This document shows, piece after piece, positions 1 through 6,900 of a DNA stretch of 7,848 nt. The first letter of the stretch is position 1; the number at the start of each line of letters is the position of its first letter. Under the pieces are notes generated by a model. That model had not been told where the DNA came from and did no database searches. It worked only from the letters and a program-made list of their open reading frames with translations. The stretch is from the NCBI GenBank assembly GCA_910589185.1, contig CAJUSU010000038.1, positions 1 through 7,848 on the forward strand. The letters are read 5' to 3'. A program made the translations under genes and the position numbers. This DNA comes from an uncultured Clostridia bacterium. Lineage in GTDB: Bacteria; Bacillota; Clostridia; TANB77; CAG-508.

Positions 1-1
1 A

Positions 2-1525
2 AAACCAGTAGATATAGAAATAGAATATATAGGACAAGCAGGAAAGGTAATGCCAATTATAAAAAGAATAGAAACCAGTAGTACACAAAATAGTATCACA
101 GCAAAAGCAATAATAACAAGATTAGGAAATGGAACAGTAACCTATTACTATAAACCGGCAGAAGCAGAAGATAGCCAATATCAAGAAATAACCAATGTAA
201 ATACGGAAATAGGAGCAACGCAAAAAACGGGGATAACAGCAGGAGAAAAATATACAATAAAAGTAGTTGCAAAAAATGAAGCGGGAGAAGCGACTAAGAC
301 AGTAGAAATAGCGGCAACAAAAGTGCTAGTAGAAAGTATTATACTAAATAAAACAAAAGCAACAGTAATAAAAGGAAAAACACTTACATTAACAGCTACA
401 GTAGAACCAGAAGATGCAACAAATAAGAACGTAAAATGGACGAGCAGCAATGAAGATATAGCAACAGTAAGCGAAACAGGAGTAATAACAGGAAAAACAG
501 AAGGAACAGCAACAATCACAGCAACTGCAACAGATGGAAGTAATATAGAAGCAACGTGTTCCGTTTCTGTATCAACGCCTACAGTAGCAGATATAGTAGG
601 AGAAAAGCAAGAAGCATCAACAACCATCAATGATGAAAATGGAAATAAAGTAGTTATTCCAGATGGCTTTAGAGTTCTAAGTCATGGAACTGAAAGTTCA
701 GAGGTAGCAAAAGTAGAATATAACTATGATGAAAATCATAATCCATGTGTTCAGGATGGAATTGTCATCGCCGATGATCAAAACAACCAGTTCGTATGGA
801 TCCCTGTGGGGCAGATAAAAAACTTAGATGGTTCAATCTCCTCAATTACTTTAGGAAGATATATATTTACTAAGGGAAAACCAGCTCCAGCATCTCCTGT
901 TCAATCTCAAGCAAACTATGGAGCAGCCATAAATACGTATAAAGATAGTACAGGTTATGGCATACAGGAGTCTATAAATCAAGGTGGCGCCAATACGCAT
1001 GCATTAAATTTGAAGAATTTTATAGACAATACTATAAATGACTGCGGATATTGGATTGCCCGATTTGAAGCAAGTAATGTATCAGGGGTAAAATCAAAAT
1101 ACAACAAAGCTCCGTGGACAAATATTAAGCAATCAGATTGTTCTGTACAATCTCGTAACATGAAGAAAAGTGGAACCTATCGTAGTGATTTAGTTAATTC
1201 CTATGCTTGGGATACAGCACTTGTATTTATTGAAAAAATGGGACATACGGGATATTCTGGACGATCATCAAAAAATACTAGTAAATTAAATACAGGAATG
1301 TCAGGGGATAAAGTATGTAATATTTATGATTTATCTTCTAATTGCTGTGAATATTCAACGGAAACTTATACCTATAATTCTAGCCCTTGTGTTTGGAGAG
1401 GTGGAACATGCCGTTCTTCTAATACATATGCATTTTCTGGTTATCGTACTGTTACCAATACTAGCGGCTCTACTACCCCCGATAAGGATTATACTACATT
1501 TAGATGTATACTTTTTAAGTTATAG
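2..1525 (+). CDS. Modular surface protein, 5'-truncated: FN3-like + Big_2 + C-type-lectin/SUMF1-like C-terminal domain
   Basis: The frame is open from the first bases, so the true start and any signal peptide lie outside the window. Residues are numbered from the first in-window Met (nt 50). Residues ~7-90 resemble a fibronectin type III module (YYYKP near 32-36, AGEKYTIKVVAKNEAG at 64-79). Residues ~92-175 are a classical bacterial Ig-like group 2 domain (VESIILNK, TATVEPEDATN, VKWTSSN, GVITG, GTATITATATDG). After a linker, ~205-491 form a C-type-lectin/SUMF1-like domain: FVWIPVG (248-254), GYWIARFEAS (333-342), NSYAWDTA (383-390), NIYDLSSNCCEYSTE (424-438), VWRGG (448-452) and a final TTFRCILFKL. 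It probably binds a ligand rather than catalyses: the paired cysteines of formylglycine-generating enzyme are not both present in the RGG region, which has only Cys454. Such architecture is usual for exported adhesins, but no anchor or signal is visible here. Codon choice shifts from A-ending to T/C-ending in the C-terminal part. Domain calls are from memory of motifs. Confidence 0.8.
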   Translation, partial: KPVDIEIEYIGQAGKVMPIIKRIETSSTQNSITAKAIITRLGNGTVTYYYKPAEAEDSQYQEITNVNTEIGATQKTGITAGEKYTIKVVAKNEAGEATKTVEIAATKVLVESIILNKTKATVIKGKTLTLTATVEPEDATNKNVKWTSSNEDIATVSETGVITGKTEGTATITATATDGSNIEATCSVSVSTPTVADIVGEKQEASTTINDENGNKVVIPDGFRVLSHGTESSEVAKVEYNYDENHNPCVQDGIVIADDQNNQFVWIPVGQIKNLDGSISSITLGRYIFTKGKPAPASPVQSQANYGAAINTYKDSTGYGIQESINQGGANTHALNLKNFIDNTINDCGYWIARFEASNVSGVKSKYNKAPWTNIKQSDCSVQSRNMKKSGTYRSDLVNSYAWDTALVFIEKMGHTGYSGRSSKNTSKLNTGMSGDKVCNIYDLSSNCCEYSTETYTYNSSPCVWRGGTCRSSNTYAFSGYRTVTNTSGSTTPDKDYTTFRCILFKL

Positions 1526-1560
1526 CAGTGTATAAAGTTTTGGTATAATTCAGAAAATAT

Positions 1561-1597
1561 AGAAAAACTAAAACACCACCCATTATAGGTGGTGTTT
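1561..1597 (-). terminator. Intrinsic terminator of glmS, possibly bidirectional
   Basis: A perfect 10-bp stem (AAACACCACC at 1571-1580 with GGTGGTGTTT at 1588-1597) has a 7-base loop. On the minus strand it is followed by a T-rich tail (TTTAGTTTTTCT) and begins three bases after the glmS stop, so it is the glmS terminator. On the plus strand the tail is weaker (ATCCTATT), but the hairpin may also end the convergent surface-protein transcript, whose stop is 45 bases before the stem. Confidence 0.85.
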
Positions 1598-1600
1598 ATC

Positions 1601-3439
1601 CTATTCCACGGTAACTGACTTTGCTAAGTTTCTTGGCTTATCTACATCTAATCCTTTGGTTTTAGAAATATAATAAGCAAGCAACTGAAGAGGTACAACA
1701 GAAAGAATAGGAGAGATTAAACTATTCGTTTCTGGAATGCGAACAACATAATCAAAGCTTACGTTCGCTAAATCTTGGTTAGTAACTACTAATGTTTTAG
1801 CACCTCTTGATACTACTTCTTGAATATTGCTAATTGATTTTGGTGTCAATTCTGGGTTGGTTAAAACTCCAATAACAGTAATGCCATTTTCAATTAAAGC
1901 AATAGTTCCATGTTTTAATTCGCCAGAAGCATAAGCCTCAGAATGGATATAGGAAATTTCTTTTACTTTTAAAGAACCTTCCATGGCTACATGATAATCA
2001 GAACCTCTACCTAAGAAATACATATCATGTTCTGTGTAAATCTTTTCAGCAATATCTTTTAAAGTTTTTTCTTCTTCTAATACAGTTTCTAATTTTGCTG
2101 GTAAGCCAGAAATTTCAGTTTTCAATTCTTCTAATTTTGCTTCTTCATAGCTTCCTAAAAGTTCTGCAAAATAAACAGCTAAAACAGTTAGTAAAACTAC
2201 CTGAGAAGTATAAGCTTTTGTAGAAGCAACTGCAATTTCAGGTCCTGCATAAGTATAGACAGTATAGTCTGCTTCACGAGTAATAGAACTTCCAATCACA
2301 TTAGTTACTGCCAATGTTTTAGCACCTTTGCGTTTTGCTAATTTTAAAGCTGCTAAAGTATCTGCTGTTTCACCAGATTGACTAATATAAATACATAAAG
2401 TTTTCTCATCTATGATAGGGTCACGATAACGGAATTCTGATGCAATATCTACTTCTACTGGAATTTTGCAAAGTTTTTCAATTGCATCTTTTCCTACTAA
2501 ACCAGCATGCATTGCTGTACCACAGGCTACAATATAGATTTTATTTAAACTTTGTAAATATTCTTTCGTAATGGCTAAATCTTTAAATAAACATTTTTCT
2601 CCTAAATTTAATCGGTTCTTAATAGTCTCACGAATAGCCATTGGTTGTTCATGAATTTCTTTTAACATAAAGTCTTCATAACCGTTTTTTTCTGCAGCAG
2701 TGGCATCCCATTCTATTACTTTTACTTCTTTAACATGTTCTACTAAATTGCTATCATAAAATTGAACATGGTCTTGATACACAACAGCATATTCATTATC
2801 TTCTAATAAATAGAAGTCCTTAGTATAAGCCAAAACAGCTGGAATGTCAGAAGCCACATAATTTTCTTCTTTTCCCTTTCCAAGAACAAGAGGGCTATCT
2901 TTTCTAACCACAACTACTCTATCAGGGAATAGGTTTGAAATTACTTCTAAAGCATAACTTCCTTTTAGGTCATTGACAGCTGCATGAATAGCACCTAAAA
3001 AGGTATCTTCACAGTCTACACCTTTGGTATAATGGTAATGAATTAAGTTAGGAATGACTTCTGTATCTGTTTGAGATAAGAAATGATATCCTTTTTCTGT
3101 TAAAAATGCTCTTAATTCATTATAGTTTTCAATAATTCCATTATGAACTACTGCAAATTGATTGCTATTGTCCATATGAGGGTGAGAGTTTTCCATAGAT
3201 GGCTTTCCGTGGGTTGCCCATCTCGTATGAGCAATACCAATAGAAGCTTCTAAATCATTAATTCCTGGCATATTATCTAAATTAGCAACTCTGCCCTTAT
3301 CTTTTTTTACAACAATTTTATTATTTTCTAAAACAGCAATTCCTGCTGAGTCATATCCGCGATATTCTAAGCAATGTAAGCCATTAACAAGTACTGGAAC
3401 AGCCTTTTTATTGCCTATATAACCTACGATTCCACACAT
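1601..3439 (-). CDS. glmS: Glutamine--fructose-6-phosphate aminotransferase (isomerizing)
   Basis: GlmS converts fructose-6-phosphate and glutamine to glucosamine-6-phosphate and glutamate, the first committed step of UDP-GlcNAc and peptidoglycan synthesis; it acts in the cytoplasm. The 612 residues match the usual ~600-610. The N-terminal glutaminase domain (class II amidotransferase, ~2-220) starts MCGIVGY, with Cys2 exposed as nucleophile after Met removal, followed by RGYDSAG (27-33), HTRWATHG (71-78), HNGIIEN (99-105) and SQTDTEV (122-128). Two SIS sugar-isomerase domains follow (~295-425 and ~465-600): CGTAMHAG (306-313), SQSGETADT (353-361), STKAYTSQ (406-413), EGSLKVKEISYIHSEAY (487-503) and GELKHG (506-511). 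The C-terminus PRNLAKSVTVE is the family signature. An in-frame ATG at 3475 would bury Cys2 behind 12 residues and lies before the ribosome binding site, so 3439 is the start. It is transcribed alone, under a glmS ribozyme, convergent with the surface-protein gene. Confidence 0.98.
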   Translation of the reverse strand: MCGIVGYIGNKKAVPVLVNGLHCLEYRGYDSAGIAVLENNKIVVKKDKGRVANLDNMPGINDLEASIGIAHTRWATHGKPSMENSHPHMDNSNQFAVVHNGIIENYNELRAFLTEKGYHFLSQTDTEVIPNLIHYHYTKGVDCEDTFLGAIHAAVNDLKGSYALEVISNLFPDRVVVVRKDSPLVLGKGKEENYVASDIPAVLAYTKDFYLLEDNEYAVVYQDHVQFYDSNLVEHVKEVKVIEWDATAAEKNGYEDFMLKEIHEQPMAIRETIKNRLNLGEKCLFKDLAITKEYLQSLNKIYIVACGTAMHAGLVGKDAIEKLCKIPVEVDIASEFRYRDPIIDEKTLCIYISQSGETADTLAALKLAKRKGAKTLAVTNVIGSSITREADYTVYTYAGPEIAVASTKAYTSQVVLLTVLAVYFAELLGSYEEAKLEELKTEISGLPAKLETVLEEEKTLKDIAEKIYTEHDMYFLGRGSDYHVAMEGSLKVKEISYIHSEAYASGELKHGTIALIENGITVIGVLTNPELTPKSISNIQEVVSRGAKTLVVTNQDLANVSFDYVVRIPETNSLISPILSVVPLQLLAYYISKTKGLDVDKPRNLAKSVTVE

Positions 3440-3447
3440 ATTTAATT

Positions 3448-3455
3448 CCTCCTTA
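3448..3455 (-). promoter_or_regulatory. glmS ribosome binding site
   Basis: The minus strand reads TAAGGAGG eight bases before the ATG at 3439. This near-perfect Shine-Dalgarno fixes the start at MCGIVGY and excludes the longer frame beginning at 3475, in which this site would lie inside the coding region. Confidence 0.9.
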
Positions 3456-3484
3456 AAATAAAGGAAAGAACGCAAACTACATTA

Positions 3485-3624
3485 CCCTATTAGATTTGTT
3501 ATCACATTACTGTGAACTTTTGTCTAATATTTCATGGTAGTAATGAATACCATAGGACCATCCGCCGAGTCTTTCGATAAATCCTATCCTCGTCAACAAG
3601 AAATACTTTTCTCGTCCAGGCGCT
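3485..3624 (-). ncRNA. glmS ribozyme (glucosamine-6-phosphate-activated self-cleaving riboswitch)
   Basis: Read on the minus strand, the leader of glmS contains the conserved ribozyme core. ACA|GCGCC places the cleavage site between 3624 and 3623. P2 follows as a 9-bp stem, GACGAGAAA with TTTCTTGTT (including G-U pairs). Then come GTTGACGAGGAT, TATCGAAAG and TCGGCGGATGG, all hallmark segments of the class. P3 is closed by ATAGGA with TCCTAT. P4 can be drawn as GGTA/TACC at about 3533-3548, and a P4.1-like arm as TATTAGA with TCTAATA, ending near 3485. In known examples glucosamine-6-phosphate acts as cofactor for cleavage, and the 5'-OH product is degraded, lowering GlmS. The core lies ~45 bases from the start codon, as expected. 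The 3' boundary is approximate; the core identification is firm. Confidence 0.95.
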
Positions 3625-3686
3625 GTATCAACTAAAACTATCCTCCTTTTACTAAAATACTAATTTGCATCATTTCCAATAGTATT

Positions 3687-3715
3687 ATATTACTACAAAA
3701 GTCAAATTGTGTCAA
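3687..3715 (-). promoter_or_regulatory. glmS promoter (sigma-A type)
   Basis: The minus strand has TTGACA (3715-3710), a 17-base spacer, then TAATAT (3692-3687). A perfect TATAAT overlaps at 3689-3684 but with a 20-base spacer. Predicted transcription would begin near 3680, leaving a short leader of roughly 55 bases before the ribozyme cleavage site. Confidence 0.7.
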
Positions 3716-3733
3716 AAAAATAGAGGGACAAAA

Positions 3734-3754
3734 CCTGTTTTAGATTAAAATAGG
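3734..3754 (+). other. Small hairpin in the glmS-uvrC divergent intergenic region
   Basis: CCTGTTTTA (3734-3742) can pair with TAAAATAGG (3746-3754) around a GAT loop, all nine pairs closing if one G-U is allowed on the plus strand. It lies between the two divergent promoters. There is no proper T-tract on the plus strand; the minus-strand version has one mismatch and is followed by TTTTG. It could be an operator-like palindrome or chance in AT-rich DNA. Confidence 0.3.
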
Positions 3755-3790
3755 AGATTTTATCATAGAATTATGCAGGAAAAAATTAAA

Positions 3791-3819
3791 TTGTAAAACT
3801 ACAAAAAATGTGCTAAAAT
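3791..3819 (+). promoter_or_regulatory. uvrC promoter (sigma-A type, extended -10)
   Basis: TTGTAA (3791-3796), a 17-base spacer and TAAAAT (3814-3819), with TGC directly before the -10 box giving an extended -10. Start of transcription would be near 3826, leaving a short untranslated leader containing GGAGG at 3837-3841. It probably drives the whole rightward group to 7599. No clear LexA-type operator was recognised. Confidence 0.65.
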
Positions 3820-3846
3820 AGATACAGCAAAGAAGCGGAGGAAGTT

Positions 3847-5634
3847 ATGTTTTGTATTGAAGAAGAACTAAAGAAGCTACCAAACAAACCAGGTGTATAC
3901 ATTATGAGAGATAAAGAAAATCATATTATCTATGTAGGAAAGGCAATTTCTTTAAAAAATAGAGTAAGGCAATATTTTAGAAAAAACAATAAAACCAAAA
4001 GAATTGAAAACATGGTAGCCTTAGTAGACCATTTTGAATACATTGTAACAGACAATGAATCAGAAGCTTTGATTTTAGAATGTAACTTAATCAAGAAGAA
4101 TATGCCAAAATTTAATGTGCTTCTAAAAGACGACAAAACATACCCATATATTAAAGTAACTGTAAAAGAAGATTTTCCAAGAGTTTTTACTACCAGAAAA
4201 GTGTTAAATGATGGAGCCAGATACTTTGGACCATATGCAAATACTGGTGCAGCCAATGAAATGTTAGATTTTATTCGTACAAGATATCAAATTAGGCAAT
4301 GCAAAGTATTCAAAAGTAGAACAAGGCCATGTTTAAATTACCAAATCAAAAAATGTAGTGCACCCTGTAGTGGCAAAATTTCAAAAGAAGAATATAGGGA
4401 AGAAATTAATCAAATTATTGGACTATTAGAAGGGAAGACTGCTAATATAGTAAAACAATTAGAAGAAGAAATACAAAAAGCAGCAGAAAACTTAGAATTT
4501 GAAAAAGCAGCACAGCTAAGAGATAAAAAATTTGCTATAGAGCGTATTACAGAAGAAAAACAAAAAGTATCTAATTTATCAGAAAATAATATAGATGTAA
4601 TAGGATTAGCAAGAAGTCCATTTCATATTTGCTTAGAGTTATTCTTAATTCGAAATAGCAAAATGGTAGAAAGACATCACTACTTTTTAGACGATTTGCA
4701 AGACGAAACAGACAAAGAAATTTTGTCTAGTTTTCTAAAACAACATTATATGAATGAAATAGTATTTCCGAATAAAATTATGATAAAAGAAGAAATTGAG
4801 GACAAAGAACTATTGCAAGAATGGCTTAGCCAAATGGCAGAGAGAAAAGTTGAAATTAAAGCACCACAAAAAGGTGAAAAATTAAGATTAGTAGAAATGG
4901 CCGAAAACAATGCGCAAATTACTTTAACCAATAAAGAAAAAGAAAAATATCAAGCAGTGAAAGAGCTACAAGAAATATTACATTTGAAAAAAGTACCAAG
5001 AAAAATTGAAGGATATGATATTTCAAATCTCTCAGGACAATTTATTGTAGCTTCTATGTGTGTATTACAAGACGGAGAAGTGAAGAAATATTTATCTCGC
5101 AATTTTAAAATCAAAACAGTATTAGGACAAGATGACCATAGATGTATGAATGAAGTCATTTCAAGAAGATTAAAACATTCCATTGGTAAAACAGATGAAG
5201 CATTTGGAGATTTACCAGATGTCATCTTTGTAGATGGTGGGATTACGCAAATTCACGCAGCCAAACAAGCTGTAGCAGAATTAAAACTAAAGTTACCAAT
5301 TTATGGAATGGTAAAAGACGACAAACACTCTACAAGAGCTTTAATTAATGAAAATAGAGAAGAAATACCTTTATCAGAAGAACTAATGAAACTGATTACC
5401 TATTTTCAAGATTGTATTCACGATAAGGCGATTAGTTATCATAGGAAATTACGTGATAAAGAAATGACAAAATCAGAATTAGACATCATAGAAGGAATAG
5501 GAGAAAATAGAAAAAATGCACTACTCAAAAAATTTGGTAGTGTAGCAAAAATAAAAGAAGCAAGTGTAGACGAAATAGCAGAAGTTTCAGGAATTAACTT
5601 AGAATTAGCAGAAAAGATAAAATTATCATTATAA
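3847..5634 (+). CDS. uvrC: Excinuclease ABC subunit C
   Basis: UvrC is the dual-incision nuclease of nucleotide excision repair, recruited by UvrB to damaged DNA; it cuts 3' then 5' of the lesion. The 595 residues are full family length. The GIY-YIG 3'-incision domain spans ~11-90 (KPGVYIM 14-20, IIYVGKA 27-33, Arg39, EALILE 73-78). A cysteine cluster, Cys152, Cys162, Cys170 and Cys174 (RPCLNYQIKKCSAPC), corresponds to the proposed Fe-S site of UvrC. The UVR UvrB-contact helix is at ~203-238 (LEFEKAAQLRD). The RNase H-like 5'-incision domain carries GYDISN (Asp391), VDGG (Asp463) and KDDKHSTR (490-497), with His525 in the later helix. Tandem helix-hairpin-helix motifs end the protein (~544-595: IEGIGENRKNALLKKFGS). 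Start: GGAGG lies five bases before the ATG, and the protein begins as expected just before LPNKPGVY. It is the first gene of a rightward group; no terminator is evident after it. Confidence 0.98.
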   Translation: MFCIEEELKKLPNKPGVYIMRDKENHIIYVGKAISLKNRVRQYFRKNNKTKRIENMVALVDHFEYIVTDNESEALILECNLIKKNMPKFNVLLKDDKTYPYIKVTVKEDFPRVFTTRKVLNDGARYFGPYANTGAANEMLDFIRTRYQIRQCKVFKSRTRPCLNYQIKKCSAPCSGKISKEEYREEINQIIGLLEGKTANIVKQLEEEIQKAAENLEFEKAAQLRDKKFAIERITEEKQKVSNLSENNIDVIGLARSPFHICLELFLIRNSKMVERHHYFLDDLQDETDKEILSSFLKQHYMNEIVFPNKIMIKEEIEDKELLQEWLSQMAERKVEIKAPQKGEKLRLVEMAENNAQITLTNKEKEKYQAVKELQEILHLKKVPRKIEGYDISNLSGQFIVASMCVLQDGEVKKYLSRNFKIKTVLGQDDHRCMNEVISRRLKHSIGKTDEAFGDLPDVIFVDGGITQIHAAKQAVAELKLKLPIYGMVKDDKHSTRALINENREEIPLSEELMKLITYFQDCIHDKAISYHRKLRDKEMTKSELDIIEGIGENRKNALLKKFGSVAKIKEASVDEIAEVSGINLELAEKIKLSL

Positions 5635-5733
5635 AACATAGCAAATTTACTCTAAAAACCAAGAAAAATGGCATACGATTTTAGTCATAATTCTCAAATA
5701 GCAAACATATATTAATAACATAGGAGGGGAATT

Positions 5734-5943
5734 ATGGAGTATACAAAAGATATGATTTTACAGGTGCGTTATGGGGAGATTAACCGTACCTTAAAAAGCA
5801 AAAAAGAAAAAAGGACAAGCAGGTTTTTAAAGGGAATACAAAAACATAAGTTAATGACTACAGCAGTAATTTCTGCAATTGTATTTATTAGTATTGATGT
5901 AATGCTAATTACAAATTTTATGCATATTTTAAGTTTAGTATAA
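5734..5943 (+). CDS. Small single-pass membrane protein of unknown function
   Basis: The 69-residue product is preceded by a strong site, AGGAGGGG, with appropriate spacing to the ATG, so translation is likely although I do not recognise the family. Residues 1-39 are hydrophilic and very basic in the second half (KSKKEKRTSR at 21-30, then KGIQKHK), followed by one hydrophobic helix at about 41-66 (TTAVISAIVFISIDVMLITNF and onward). By the positive-inside rule the N-terminus would be cytoplasmic and the C-terminus at or just past the outer face. No cysteines, lipobox or cleavage site are visible. It lies 99 bases after uvrC and 26 bases before the methyltransferase gene, in the same direction, so it is probably co-transcribed. 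A role in DNA repair or RNA modification cannot be inferred from position alone. Confidence 0.75.
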   Translation: MEYTKDMILQVRYGEINRTLKSKKEKRTSRFLKGIQKHKLMTTAVISAIVFISIDVMLITNFMHILSLV

Positions 5944-5969
5944 TTAATGTAGCTTGAAAGGATATAAAA

Positions 5970-6833
5970 ATGGAAGTAGCAAGAGATTGGAAAGATTACG
6001 AAATATTAGACATGGCAAATGGAGAAAAATTAGAAAGATGGGGAGATATTATTTTAGCTAGACCAGACCCACAAATTATCTGGAATAGTCCATCCTTCCC
6101 AGAAAAGTGGAAAAAAGCCCATGCAAGATATCAAAGAAGTAATACTGGTGGTGGAGCATGGAATTATCAAAAAAAGATTCCAGAAAGTTGGAAAGTACAT
6201 TACAAAGACTTAAGCTTTCTAATTAAGACAATGGGATTTAAACATACAGGTTTGTTTCCAGAACAAGCTGTCAATTGGGATTGGATGATACAAAAAATCC
6301 AAAAGGCGAATAGAGAAATAAAAGTACTAAATTTATTTGCTTATACAGGGGGAGCTAGTGTAGCATGTAGCTATGCAGGTGCCTCTGTTTGCCATGTAGA
6401 TAGCTCAAAAGGAATGGTAAGCTGGGCAAAAGAAAATATAGCAGCATCAGGTTTGCAGGACAGACCAGTGAGATATATTGTAGATGATGTAGTCAAATTT
6501 GTAAATCGTGAAATTCGTAGAGGACATACTTATGATGCTATTATTATGGATCCACCATCTTATGGAAGAGGAGCAAATGGAGAAGTTTGGAAATTCGAGG
6601 AAAATTTACCAGATTTAATAGAACTATGTAGCAAAGTACTTTCAGATAAACCGCTATTCTTTTTAATCAATTCTTATACAACAGGAATTTCTAGTATGGT
6701 ATTAGAAAATTTACTAAATTTAAGTATTACCAAAGAACACAAAGGCAAAGTATCTCATGGAGAAATAGGTTTGCCTATGACAAACTCAAAACTCATACTT
6801 CCTTGCGGAATTTATGGAAGGTGGGAGAGCTAA
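5970..6833 (+). CDS. Class I SAM-dependent methyltransferase, RlmI-like without PUA domain
   Basis: The 287-residue protein has a Rossmann-type methyltransferase core. The SAM-binding motif I is VLNLFAYTGG (119-128); an acidic loop binding the SAM ribose is HVDSSKGMVSWAKEN (142-156); a further acidic motif is VDDVVKFV (171-178); and the catalytic-type DPPSYGRG (194-201) follows DAIIM. These most resemble the COG1092 group that includes 23S rRNA m5C1962 methyltransferase RlmI, but E. coli RlmI is ~396 residues with an N-terminal PUA domain, absent here. The N-terminal ~90 residues (LERWGDIILARPDPQIIW, later FKHTGLFPEQAVNWDWM) are typical of a widespread uncharacterised Bacillota family. An RNA substrate is likely but unproven. 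AAAGG lies eight bases before the ATG. Neighbouring a pseudouridine synthase supports an RNA modification role. The C-terminal CGIYGRWES looks like the natural end. Confidence 0.88.
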   Translation: MEVARDWKDYEILDMANGEKLERWGDIILARPDPQIIWNSPSFPEKWKKAHARYQRSNTGGGAWNYQKKIPESWKVHYKDLSFLIKTMGFKHTGLFPEQAVNWDWMIQKIQKANREIKVLNLFAYTGGASVACSYAGASVCHVDSSKGMVSWAKENIAASGLQDRPVRYIVDDVVKFVNREIRRGHTYDAIIMDPPSYGRGANGEVWKFEENLPDLIELCSKVLSDKPLFFLINSYTTGISSMVLENLLNLSITKEHKGKVSHGEIGLPMTNSKLILPCGIYGRWES

Positions 6834-6882
6834 TGTCAGTTTGGGGACGTTAGTTTAACTGACATCTGTCCCTGAACTGACA
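6834..6882 (+). repeat. REP/MITE-like imperfect inverted repeat between two operon genes
   Basis: TGTCAGTTTGGGGAC (6834-6848) and GTCCCTGAACTGACA (6868-6882) form a 15-bp stem as RNA, complete when two G-U pairs are allowed, around a 19-base loop. Inside the loop GTTAGTT and AACTGAC form a second near-palindrome, so the motif TGTCAGTT (or its complement AACTGACA) occurs at 6834, 6857 and 6875. The element begins directly after the methyltransferase stop and ends 18 bases before the next start. It is richer in G and C than its surroundings and lacks a T-tract, so it is not an ordinary terminator. From memory its TGTCAGTTTGGGGAC ends resemble dispersed REP-type hairpins linked to IS200-like (RAYT) transposases; this was not verified. 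Confidence 0.7.
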
Positions 6883-6900
6883 CTCTGAAAGGAGCAAGAA

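Noticed and set aside
3..81. Short direct repeat AACCAGTAG at 3-11 and 72-80
   Set aside because: Nine bases in A-rich repetitive coding sequence, with no flanking symmetry or second arm; expected by chance.
181..630. 149-codon minus-strand frame within the surface-protein gene
   Set aside because: It is the complement of A-rich coding sequence, giving a low-complexity Val/Ser/Phe product without a ribosome site.
690..1525. Functional formylglycine-generating enzyme
   Set aside because: The fold resembles SUMF1, but only one cysteine (Cys454) lies in the RGG region where the enzyme uses a pair, so a binding domain is more likely.
3440..3475. Upstream in-frame ATG extending GlmS by 12 residues
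   Set aside because: It would place the ribosome binding site inside the gene and remove Cys2 from the N-terminus, where GlmS needs it as nucleophile.
5635..5733. Promoter or terminator between uvrC and the small membrane protein gene
   Set aside because: A TATATT at 5708-5713 has no acceptable -35 box at the right distance, and no stem followed by T residues was found; read-through from uvrC is simpler.
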